Source: an uncultured Lachnospiraceae bacterium (GTDB lineage: Bacteria > Bacillota > Clostridia > Lachnospirales > Lachnospiraceae). From it: a DNA stretch of 33,445 bases. Where the stretch lies: the NCBI GenBank assembly GCA_947627645.1, contig CANQWV010000012.1, positions 1 to 33,445 on the forward strand, given 5' to 3'. Position numbers and translations under genes: made by a program. Shown one piece after another: positions 7,526 to 14,732 of the stretch. The notes beneath the pieces are model-generated. The model worked only from the letters and a program-made list of their open reading frames with translations. It was not told the origin of the DNA and did not search any database. Within the stretch, counting starts at the first letter, position 1. Every line of letters starts with the position of its first letter.

Positions 7526-7575
7526 AATATCCTCCCGCGCGCCAAGCGTCTGTCCGCATAATTTTTAATATTTTT

Positions 7576-7604
7576 ACACTATCACAAACCAATTTTCGTG
7601 TCAA
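7576..7604 (-). promoter_or_regulatory. csoR promoter
   Basis: On the minus strand a consensus TTGACA (7604-7599) and TAGTGT (7581-7576) are 17 bases apart. No GC-rich CsoR-type palindrome overlaps it. Confidence 0.75.
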
Positions 7605-7657
7605 TCGCCCAGATTTTGCAGCCCTCAGCTATTTGCATTTCATATTTATATTTCATG

Positions 7658-7686
7658 TTTACATTCCGTCGGTTTTCGATTATACT
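7658..7686 (+). promoter_or_regulatory. Promoter of the PHP-HAD operon
   Basis: TTTACA (7658-7663) and TATACT (7681-7686) are 17 bases apart, 38 bases before the PHP gene start. It points away from the csoR promoter, with about 50 bases between the two -35 boxes. Confidence 0.75.
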
Positions 7687-7723
7687 GGCAATACGCCAAA
7701 ATACAAAGAAAGGAGAGGTCTTT

Positions 7724-8590
7724 ATGAAATACATCGATCTTCACGTTCACTCTAACCGATCCGACGGCACGCTCGCGCCGAGAGAAGTGGTTCGTCTGGC
7801 CTCCGAATGCGGCCTGTCAGCCTTCGCCCTGACCGACCATGACAACACCGACGGCGTCGCCGAGGCTCTCTCGGCTTCTGGCGAGTACGGGGTCGAAGTC
7901 ATCCCCGGGGTAGAATTCTCCACGGAGCATCTCGGTATGGACGTACACATCGTCGGTCTGGAATTTGAATTGGAAAATCCAGAATTCCAGAAACAGGTCG
8001 CCGAATACCGCGACGAGCGCCTTTTCCGCAACCGGAAAATGATCGGCCGCATGGCGGCGGACGGTATCGACATCAGCTGGGATAAAATGGAACAGGCCTT
8101 CGGGCAGATTGCATGGACGCGGGCTCATTTCGGCCGCTATCTGCTTGACCATGGATATGTGCATGAGATCAGCGAGGCGTTCAGCACCTACATCGGCGAG
8201 GACTGCAAATATTTTGTGCCGCGTGAAAAAAGCACTCCGTACGACGCAGTTCGGCTGATCCGGAAATACGGCGGCATTCCGATTCTGGCGCATCCGTTCC
8301 AGTATCATCTGTCGCGCGAACAGCTGGAAGAGCTGATCGGCGGTCTGAAGGAAGCCGGTCTGATCGGGATGGAGGTCTACTACTCCACGTATAATAAAGA
8401 GCAGAGCGCAGAACTGCTCTCACTTGCTGAAAAATACGATCTGGCGCCCTCCGGAGGATCGGATTTCCACGGTTCCAACAAACCCTCCATCTCCCTTGGC
8501 AGCGGAATGGACAACCTGCAGATTCCGTATTCTATCCTTGACGGGCTGCGCGCAAAACGCGAGGAGGCTATCAGCCATGCGGCCGAATAA
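7724..8590 (+). CDS. PHP-domain phosphoesterase, RNase AM/TrpH (YciV) type
   Basis: The 288-residue protein belongs to the polymerase and histidinol phosphatase (PHP) superfamily. Its closest characterised relative is E. coli RNase AM (YciV/TrpH), a 5'-3' exonuclease acting on short nucleic acids. Visible metal ligands are H7 and H9 (DLHVHS), TDHDN at about 38-41, E64 (PGVEFS), H75, a late AHPFQ and GSDFHG. The start chosen is ATG 7724 because AAAGGAGAGG lies just before it and the family begins with YIDLHVHS. An in-frame start at 7598 would precede the promoter at 7658-7686. The gene overlaps the next one by 14 bases, so the two are translationally coupled. Exact substrate in this organism is unknown. 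Confidence 0.9.
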   Translation: MKYIDLHVHSNRSDGTLAPREVVRLASECGLSAFALTDHDNTDGVAEALSASGEYGVEVIPGVEFSTEHLGMDVHIVGLEFELENPEFQKQVAEYRDERLFRNRKMIGRMAADGIDISWDKMEQAFGQIAWTRAHFGRYLLDHGYVHEISEAFSTYIGEDCKYFVPREKSTPYDAVRLIRKYGGIPILAHPFQYHLSREQLEELIGGLKEAGLIGMEVYYSTYNKEQSAELLSLAEKYDLAPSGGSDFHGSNKPSISLGSGMDNLQIPYSILDGLRAKREEAISHAAE

Positions 8591-9401
8591 AAGAATACTG
8601 TTTACCGACCTGGACGGCACACTTTTAAACGACGAAAAGCAGATTTCTCCGGGCAATCAGGCCGCCATCGACGAGGCGCTTGCCGCCGGACACGCAATCG
8701 TGATCTCCACAGGCCGCTCTCTGCCGAGCGCGCTTGCGCTGGCCGAACGCCTCGGCTTCTCAGGGGAAGGCTGCTATCTCATCGCCTGGAACGGCGGGCA
8801 GATTTACGACCTGTATCGCCAAAAGACCATTTACAGCAAAACACTTCCTCAGTCATTGGCACGGCCATTATTCGATGCAGCTGCCGCGAGGGAGATCCAT
8901 ATCCAGACCTACGACAGAACGTATGTGCTCTCCGAGCATGACAATCAGATGCTCCGCGACTATGAACATTTCACAGGCCACCATTACCGTGTTGTCGCGG
9001 ATATCCAACAAGCGCTGACCGTGGATCCCTACAAAATACTCGCAATCCTCTATGGCTGTGATGCCCATGACCGTCTGGAGGCTTTCCGTCAGGAAATTCT
9101 GTCGGCTTATCCGAATATCATTTCAAGCTTCTTTTCCAGCGACACTTATCTGGAAATTGTGCCGAAGGGCGTCTCAAAAGGATCCGCAATCCGATGGATG
9201 TGCGATTATATGAACATCCCGCTTGAGAACTCTGTCGCCGCAGGAGACGCTCAGAACGACATCTCCATGCTGGAGGCCGCACACATCGGAGCCGTCATGT
9301 GCAACGCCTTTCCGGGCGTCGCAGAGCACGGAGATTATGTCACGCAGGCCGACAACAATCATGACGGCCTCGCAGAGATCATCCGGAAATTTATCCTTTG
9401 A
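8577..9401 (+). CDS. Cof-type HAD-IIB family sugar or nucleotide phosphatase
   Basis: This is a 274-residue haloacid dehalogenase-superfamily hydrolase with the subclass IIB cap. Motif I is TDLDGTLL (D11 nucleophile, D13), motif II is ISTGRS, the conserved lysine lies in VPKGVSKGSAI and motif III is AAGDAQNDISML. Cof-type enzymes dephosphorylate sugar phosphates, flavin precursors or similar small molecules in the cytoplasm. The start is ATG 8577, preceded by GAGGAGG inside the end of the PHP gene. The 14-base overlap with that gene indicates one operon, which suggests joint turnover of phosphorylated metabolites or nucleotides. An upstream in-frame extension would lie entirely inside the PHP gene and is rejected. 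The specific substrate cannot be read from sequence. Confidence 0.9.
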   Translation: MRPNKRILFTDLDGTLLNDEKQISPGNQAAIDEALAAGHAIVISTGRSLPSALALAERLGFSGEGCYLIAWNGGQIYDLYRQKTIYSKTLPQSLARPLFDAAAAREIHIQTYDRTYVLSEHDNQMLRDYEHFTGHHYRVVADIQQALTVDPYKILAILYGCDAHDRLEAFRQEILSAYPNIISSFFSSDTYLEIVPKGVSKGSAIRWMCDYMNIPLENSVAAGDAQNDISMLEAAHIGAVMCNAFPGVAEHGDYVTQADNNHDGLAEIIRKFIL

Positions 9402-9438
9402 CGATATGCCCGCAGAGTAAAATGTCCCCTTTTTGCCA

Positions 9439-9654
9439 TTACTGCACCGCTTCCTCATCCGGAATAAACTCTATGACGTCAGATACGGTGCACTCCAGGA
9501 TACTGCAAAGAGTATTGAGCGTCCTCGTCGTAATGGGCTGGCCTGCCCTCAGTCTCTGGATCGTCGACGGCATCAGACCATGTTTATAAATGAGAGCATA
9601 GGTCGTTATCCCCTTTTTTTCAATTGTAGACCAGAAGTTTTTATATGAAATCAT
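9439..9654 (-). CDS. Small XRE/Cro-family helix-turn-helix protein
   Basis: The 71-residue protein consists almost wholly of one Cro/C1-type helix-turn-helix domain. The sequence runs YALIYKHGLMPSTIQRLRAG for the recognition region and TTRTLNTLCSILECTVSDVI for the family C-terminal part. No sensor or dimerisation domain is present. GAGGTG precedes the ATG by five bases. Such mini-repressors are widespread in Clostridia, usually of unknown target. It is convergent with the HAD gene and divergent from the unknown helical protein at 9925. It could control that gene through the 270-base intergenic region, but this is inference. Confidence 0.85.
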   Translation of the reverse strand: MISYKNFWSTIEKKGITTYALIYKHGLMPSTIQRLRAGQPITTRTLNTLCSILECTVSDVIEFIPDEEAVQ

Positions 9655-9826
9655 GCTTACACCTCGGATGGAGAAATGCTAGCACGTTTTTTCTTTGCAA
9701 TAGGTATTTTATAATATCTATGTTGTGTATTGCGTCTACATTACTTTTTTGTGACCTCTCTGCCTCCGCACCCAGATCTTTTCCTATCACTTATCCACTT
9801 TCCAGCTCAAATCTATTCAAAAATTT

Positions 9827-9875
9827 CTGCGCGTGTCCCAAGGGACACGCGCAGCCCAACGCGCCTTCGGCGCGT
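9827..9875. repeat. Two adjacent perfect GC-rich hairpins
   Basis: The first hairpin pairs 9827-9839 (CTGCGCGTGTCCC) with 9842-9854 around a two-base loop. The second pairs 9859-9865 (ACGCGCC) with 9869-9875 around TTC. Neither is followed by a T-tract. They lie 50 bases before the 9925 gene in otherwise AT-rich DNA, and could be a repeat element, a leader structure or a protein-binding site. Confidence 0.7.
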
Positions 9876-9924
9876 GCGAGAGCATAAGTGACACTATACC
9901 ATATCATAAACAGGAGGTATCACT

Positions 9925-10272
9925 ATGCTTAAACCTTATCAAAAAGAACTTACCACACTTGCTGACGAGCGCGTACATTACGAATTTATCGTGGAACGCC
10001 TCCGGCAGGAACACAACTCATTCGCCGGATACTTCTCCCACACGCTGGAAGAGCTCTGTCTTGCCATCCGCACACTGGAGACCAGACAGGCCGCCGCAGT
10101 CTCTGAGTGGACCGCGTGTCCGGAAGCACAGCGTGAGACAATCCTTGCTCCAATCCAGGCTGCCGCCGAGCAGGCTGTCATCCTTGCACGCAGCGCTTCC
10201 TGCCCTGAGATGGCGCGTTATCTGGATCATCTCTTCACAGAGCTTCTCACAGAGCTGGAAGATCCTGAATAA
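9925..10272 (+). CDS. Small helical protein of unknown function
   Basis: I do not recognise this protein. The 115-residue product is predicted to be mostly helical from its heptad-like pattern (LTTLADERVHYEFIVERLRQ, EELCLAIRTLETRQAAAVSE). It has no signal peptide or membrane segment and ends in a leucine-rich acidic stretch (TELLTELEDPE). A strong AGGAGG lies seven bases before the ATG, and a good terminator follows at 10345-10411, so it is very likely a real gene. The two GC-rich hairpins just upstream would fall in or near its leader. The nearest neighbour is the divergent XRE regulator. Confidence 0.75.
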   Translation: MLKPYQKELTTLADERVHYEFIVERLRQEHNSFAGYFSHTLEELCLAIRTLETRQAAAVSEWTACPEAQRETILAPIQAAAEQAVILARSASCPEMARYLDHLFTELLTELEDPE

Positions 10273-10344
10273 TCCTTCCATACAAAACGCAGCTCACTGC
10301 GTATGCTGTCCAGCAGCGGCTTTACGCAGCTCCACATGAAATAA

Positions 10345-10411
10345 CCCCCTCTCCGGCGACAGGCTGCCGATAAGCTCCTGCCATCCGGAAAGGGGGCATA
10401 TTTATTTTTTT
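10345..10411 (+). terminator. Rho-independent terminator after the 9925 gene
   Basis: CCCCCTCTCCGG (10345-10356) pairs with CCGGAAAGGGGG (10385-10396) with one mismatch. Plus-strand T residues follow in TTTATTTTTTT. The 205-base gap 10273-10477 holds this hairpin and a short tandem repeat and no gene. Confidence 0.8.
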
Positions 10412-10465
10412 ACTGCTTTTATTTTTACTGCTTTTATTTTTACTGCTTTTATTTTTACTGCTTTT
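10404..10465. repeat. Four-copy 15-bp AT-rich tandem repeat
   Basis: The unit ATTTTTACTGCTTTT occurs at 10421-10435, 10436-10450 and 10451-10465, with a two-base-longer first copy at 10404-10420. It begins in the T-tract of the terminator and ends 12 bases from the stop codon of the convergent surface-protein gene. Confidence 0.9.
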
Positions 10466-10477
10466 CTTTTATCCTCA

Positions 10478-13400
10478 TCAGGAATTCTTTTTTCTGCGGA
10501 TGAACACGCTCAGAAGCAGAAGGAACAGCAGGCAGGACGCCCCTGCAAGAGCAATCGTCATCACAATCGGCGTCTCATCCCCAGTCGCTACTGCCTCAGC
10601 AGGAGTGAGCACCCGGAATGTCACGGATCTTGTATCTGTGGTTCCATCCGGCACCCAGCTGGTTCCATCAAACACATCCTTGGCGTAATTGACCTTCAGC
10701 GTATAATCCCCGCGCGCCTTGATCGACATGGTCGTCGTGTACGGAGAGGACTGCCAGGAGCCCGTCACATTGCCGATCTGGTAGCCGGTCGGACGGTAGC
10801 GGTAATCACCCGGGTTCGGATTGGTGTTATCCATTCCTGCGCCTGCCGCCGTAAATTTGATCGTATTATCCGTAATGTACTCTCCGCCCGCCACGAGATC
10901 CAGAATCTGATTGCTTTCCGGAGACGGTCCGTCCTTGTAAACCGCGTTCACCGTCACATCGCTTGCCGGCATTGTGAAGGTAGTTTTCCACCTGGAAGCA
11001 TCTCCGAACGAAACGCTTCCGCTGACCGACTGCCACTTGTCAAATTCCTTTCCGGCCGCCGGATAGTTGGAGCAGATTGTGACCTGCTCGCCCATGTAAT
11101 AGGTATTCTCATCCGAGTAACCATTCTGCACAGTCACATGATATTCTTTCTTCCGATAGCTTGCGGACACCTCTGCCCTCGCATACGGCATGGTAAAAGT
11201 CGTTGTCTCCTTCGAAGCATTTTTCAGGGACAAATTTCCGCTTTCTACGATCCAGCAGTCAAATTCCATTCCAGCCGGAGCTTCGTCCGCACTGATCGTA
11301 ACCTTTGTGCCTCCTGCAGCTTTCTTGTAATCGGCCAAACCGTCGTTTACCTTGACCTTATATTTGACCGGCGCGTACTCCGCTGTCAGAACCACGTTGG
11401 ACGCCGGCACCGTAAAGCCTGACGCGGCTTCATTCACAGCTGAGAAGAAAGAGTCCGCAACGGTCTCACCGGTCTCTGTCTTTGCAGACCATTTCGAAAA
11501 CTTCATCCCGTCGGCCGCCGCGTTCGCCTGCAGCTGAACTGACGCTCCCGCCTCATAAGAACCGGACACTGCTCCCGTAGCCGCAATGACGCCGCCGGAA
11601 ACTGTCACTGTGTAAACCGACGGCGGAGCCGGCTCCGTCTGAATCTGAGTATACCCGGCGCTCAGGGAAACAGCCGCCTCAGGCATCGTAAACGTCGTCT
11701 GTGCAGATGCATCCGCCAGCGCAGTGTTCCCGGACGTCACCGTCCAACCGCTGAACTTGAGGCCTTCCGACGTCCTGTCCTTCGCCGTTACAGTAATCAC
11801 CGTGTCCTTCTCATACAAACCGGTCGTATCCGGCCCTGTGATCTCGCCGTTCTCGACCGTCACGGCATATACATTCCTATAATCTATCGTAATCGTCGTC
11901 GCCGCGTCAGGCATTGTAAAGCTCTTGACTGTCTCTGTCCCGGGATGCATACTGCTGGCTGACATTCCATCGTGATTTGTCGCTACCATCCAGGCGTGTA
12001 CTCTTTTGCCCTCAGCCGTCTTGTCGGCGGCTGTGACCGTAAACTCCGTACCCGCCTTGAGCTGGGCGGGAAGCGTGATGAGCTGTCCGTCTATAGTCAC
12101 CGTTCCATCCACTACGTTCAGCGTATATGTCTGTTCCTCACCCACCGGGGGATCGCCGGCAGCCGGATCATCCGCCGGGACTGTCCCGGCAGCATCTGCC
12201 GTGAAATTAGCCGTCAGCGTTACGTTCGCGGCAGGCATCGTAAGCCAGGTGACCGCGCTGAACGAATCGTCCAGAACACCGGCATCCGCTGTCCACTCTG
12301 TAAATGTCTCTCCCTCCGGGGCGAGCGCCTGGATCTGCACCCTGTCTCCCGCCGCATACGACGCAGGCGCAGGCGTCTCATCCGTTGACACGATCTCGCC
12401 TCCGGACACCGTCACCGTGTACTGCATCGGTTCGTATGTCGCCGTGAGTGTAAAATCTGCATCGGGCATCTCAAAACTGGCCGTCAGCGGGTCGCTGCTG
12501 TCAGTCGTCATCGCAACGTCCATCGGGGTTTCCGTCCCCGCCTCGTCTATCGCGTTTGCCACCCAGCCTGTGAAACGATATCCTTCCGCAGTGTTATCCT
12601 CAGCCGTAACCGTGATCTTCGTCCCGACTTCCACTTCACTTGGGAGCGCAAGCGCAGCCCCATCTACAGATGCCGTCCCGCTGTTCACAGTCGACAGCAC
12701 TCTGGTAGGAACCGGCGCCACCTCCGGATCCGCCACCGCCGTGCCGTTGACATCTGCATACTGAGCCGTAATGACAACATTGCCCTCCGGCATCACAAAG
12801 CTGATCGTTGCGACGTTATCCGCCGGAGCCGGAGCGACGTTTCCAGACTCAACATCCCAGTAGGAAAACAGATAGCCGTTCGCACTGTAATCATTTGCTG
12901 CGACAGTTACCTCAGTTCCCGCCGGAACGCTGCAGCTCTCAGACACTTCCCCGGCCGCATTTCCGCTGACATTTTCACTGATAACCGTCCCACGATATAC
13001 ATCCAAAGTATACGGAGCCGGAGCGGCTTCGTCCGAGATGTTTCCGTCCGAGTTGTTTTCATCCAGGTTGTTTTCACCCGCGCCGGAATTGTATTCGTCA
13101 TCGGTCGTCACGACGATTGCCTGATCGTCCCCGCTACCGTCAAATATGCTGTCGGCCGGAGCGACCATTTCCATATCCGAACCGTTGCCGCCGCCGAGCA
13201 TAGTGTCATATTCAGGGGCAACTCCCGTGCTCAGGTCAATATCCAGCCCTGCGTCTGCACTGCCATCCGGTACGACCACCACATCCGGGTCAGACGCGCC
13301 CTCCATGTTGGAATCCGTCATACCCATATTCGGGTCGACTGCACCCTCCATATTGGGATCCGCTGCGCCCATATTCGGGTCGGCTGCGCCCTCCATGTTG

Positions 13401-14152
13401 GGATCCGCTACGCCCATATTTGGGTCGACCATGCCCTCCATGCCGGGATCCGCTGCGCCCGTATTCGGGTCAACTGCACCCTCCATGCCGGGATCCGCTG
13501 CGCCCGTATTCGGGTCAACTGCACCCTCCATGCCGGGATCCACCGGATTCTCCGCCTGCACCGGACGGTAATTTGCCGTGACCGTAACCTTCTTCTCCGG
13601 CGTTGTCACAGTCGTCTCTGCGCTCAGCGGATCTGTGAGAACGAAATCCTCCGGCTCGACGGTCCACTTATCGAATTCCATGCCCTCTTCCGGCTCATCG
13701 GCTTTGATCTTTATCTCTGTATAGGCCGGATAATATGCACGATCCTTCTTCGGTGCGGTCTCATCCACGATCTCATCGGCCGCCGGCACATAGTGGCCGC
13801 CGACCGGATCCGCCGTCTCATCAGCCTGCTTCGAAGTGCCGCCAACCACCGTCAGCTCGTACCCCGCCAGTGTGAGCGCCACGGAACCGTCCTCCGCCGT
13901 CGCCCCCCTGTACACCTTGCCTTCCTCGCTGTCGTTCGTCCACGCCGTCGGAATCTCCTCCCCCAGCGCAAGCGCCTCGCCGTCCAGCGTAACCGGCACT
14001 GCGATATTCTCCAGGATATCCCCCGGGAACAGGATCGGCGCCGGATCCATCCATCCGGCATCATAGGTCTGTGCAAACGCCTGCATCGCAGGCAGGCAGA
14101 CCAGCAGCGCCGCCATCAGTAATCCGAAAATCCTTCTTCTCGTCGTCTTCAT
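10478..14152 (-). CDS. Large InlB-type repeat surface protein with C-terminal membrane anchor
   Basis: The 1224-residue product has a signal peptide (GLLMAALLVCLPAMQAFA, cleaved before QTYD). It contains about nine divergent InlB B-repeat modules of 70-90 residues, each ending like TFTMPAA-V-L-A-Y and containing an F--W core (for example FSGWTVTSGNTALADASAQT). Between the first two modules lies a low-complexity Asp/Pro/Gly/Met region of 15-residue repeats. The C-terminus is VATGDETPIV, a membrane segment (about 22 residues) and RRKKNS. This has the layout of a sortase substrate but not a full LPxTG. A likely role is adhesion or wall-surface display. The start is ATG 14152, after AAGGGG and directly before the signal peptide; an earlier in-frame start adds an acidic stretch incompatible with export. 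Its promoter has an upstream direct-repeat operator. Confidence 0.88.
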   Translation of the reverse strand: MKTTRRRIFGLLMAALLVCLPAMQAFAQTYDAGWMDPAPILFPGDILENIAVPVTLDGEALALGEEIPTAWTNDSEEGKVYRGATAEDGSVALTLAGYELTVVGGTSKQADETADPVGGHYVPAADEIVDETAPKKDRAYYPAYTEIKIKADEPEEGMEFDKWTVEPEDFVLTDPLSAETTVTTPEKKVTVTANYRPVQAENPVDPGMEGAVDPNTGAADPGMEGAVDPNTGAADPGMEGMVDPNMGVADPNMEGAADPNMGAADPNMEGAVDPNMGMTDSNMEGASDPDVVVVPDGSADAGLDIDLSTGVAPEYDTMLGGGNGSDMEMVAPADSIFDGSGDDQAIVVTTDDEYNSGAGENNLDENNSDGNISDEAAPAPYTLDVYRGTVISENVSGNAAGEVSESCSVPAGTEVTVAANDYSANGYLFSYWDVESGNVAPAPADNVATISFVMPEGNVVITAQYADVNGTAVADPEVAPVPTRVLSTVNSGTASVDGAALALPSEVEVGTKITVTAEDNTAEGYRFTGWVANAIDEAGTETPMDVAMTTDSSDPLTASFEMPDADFTLTATYEPMQYTVTVSGGEIVSTDETPAPASYAAGDRVQIQALAPEGETFTEWTADAGVLDDSFSAVTWLTMPAANVTLTANFTADAAGTVPADDPAAGDPPVGEEQTYTLNVVDGTVTIDGQLITLPAQLKAGTEFTVTAADKTAEGKRVHAWMVATNHDGMSASSMHPGTETVKSFTMPDAATTITIDYRNVYAVTVENGEITGPDTTGLYEKDTVITVTAKDRTSEGLKFSGWTVTSGNTALADASAQTTFTMPEAAVSLSAGYTQIQTEPAPPSVYTVTVSGGVIAATGAVSGSYEAGASVQLQANAAADGMKFSKWSAKTETGETVADSFFSAVNEAASGFTVPASNVVLTAEYAPVKYKVKVNDGLADYKKAAGGTKVTISADEAPAGMEFDCWIVESGNLSLKNASKETTTFTMPYARAEVSASYRKKEYHVTVQNGYSDENTYYMGEQVTICSNYPAAGKEFDKWQSVSGSVSFGDASRWKTTFTMPASDVTVNAVYKDGPSPESNQILDLVAGGEYITDNTIKFTAAGAGMDNTNPNPGDYRYRPTGYQIGNVTGSWQSSPYTTTMSIKARGDYTLKVNYAKDVFDGTSWVPDGTTDTRSVTFRVLTPAEAVATGDETPIVMTIALAGASCLLFLLLLSVFIRRKKNS
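13282..13551 (-). repeat. 45-bp coding tandem repeat in the InlB-type protein
   Basis: About six 15-codon units encode variants of DPGMEGAVDPNTGAA. Two adjacent copies (roughly 13462-13551) are nearly identical at DNA level. The copies toward the C-terminal side are more diverged, with Asn-Met in place of Gly-Met or Asn-Thr. Confidence 0.85.
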
Positions 14153-14284
14153 AATTACCCCTTCCTCTCCTTCTGTCTCGGCCTCTGTCTCGGCCTGCTC
14201 GCTCCGTCGAGCTGTTCCATAGAGCAAATCTTATCGTTACCGTTCGCTTTATAAATTCAGTAACGTTTTATCTTCTGTACCGTG

Positions 14285-14312
14285 ATTATAGCATGAGCGG
14301 TGCCAAAAACAA
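14285..14312 (-). promoter_or_regulatory. Promoter of the InlB-type surface protein
   Basis: On the minus strand TTGTTT (14312-14307) and a consensus TATAAT (14290-14285) are 16 bases apart. The leader is about 125 bases and contains the inverted repeat CGTTAC/GTAACG. Confidence 0.65.
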
Positions 14313-14330
14313 TGAATGGTTTCCGTGTAG

Positions 14331-14355
14331 TTTTCTTAAGAATTTCCTAAGAAAA
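14331..14355. promoter_or_regulatory. Direct/inverted-repeat operator upstream of the InlB-type promoter
   Basis: TTCTTAAGAAT and TTCCTAAGAAA form 11-bp tandem direct repeats (14332-14353). The same bases give inverted arms TTTTCTTA (14331-14338) and TAAGAAAA (14348-14355). The site is 20 bases upstream of the -35 box. The one-turn spacing resembles OmpR/PhoB-type response-regulator boxes. The 370-base gap 14153-14522 holds this, the promoter and the copA terminator. Confidence 0.5.
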
Positions 14356-14422
14356 GAAATTTGAGTTTTCTGTCTGTCTCATACTTCCAGAATACCGTGT
14401 GACTCACTTGTGTCCAGCGCGC

Positions 14423-14480
14423 AAAAAAGCAAGGCAGTTCCGGCAGGCGATCTGAACAGACCTCTTCCGAACTGTCTTGC
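14423..14480 (-). terminator. Rho-independent terminator after copA
   Basis: GCAAGGCAGTTC (14429-14440) pairs with GAACTGTCTTGC (14469-14480) over 12 bases with one wobble pair. On the minus strand the hairpin is followed by TTTTTTG. Confidence 0.8.
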
Positions 14481-14522
14481 CCTTTTATAACGCAGGCCGA
14501 ATTTCCTCCGTCCCGTCCTAGA

Positions 14523-14732
14523 TCAGCGGATCGCGGTCACCTCATAGTCCTGATCCTCAACCGCTTTCCTCAGGACGCCGTCTTCCACCGCCGCGCTCAG
14601 CTTTACGACCGCCGTGCCGCTCTCATGGCTCACGACCGCCTCCGTCACCTCCGGCAGCGCCTCGAGCGCCTTCTTCACACGCGCCTCGCAGTGTCCGCAC
14701 ATCATTCCCTTGATCTCCATTGTCTTTTCCAT
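14523..14732 (-). other. Possible internal translation start giving a free CopZ-like protein
   Basis: Within copA, AAAGGAG (14748-14742) lies nine bases before an in-frame ATG at 14732. Initiation there would give a 69-residue protein identical to the C-terminal domain, with the metal motif MMCGHC. Just upstream, 14763-14757 reads A AAA AAG in the copA frame, a canonical -1 slippery heptamer. A -1 shift would end after about 40 codons and yield CopA without this domain. Both events are inferred from sequence only. Confidence 0.35.

Noticed and set aside
7598-7723. Upstream start of the PHP protein at 7598
   Set aside because: The frame extension contains the predicted promoter 7658-7686, and the family begins at the metal-binding YIDLHVHS segment.
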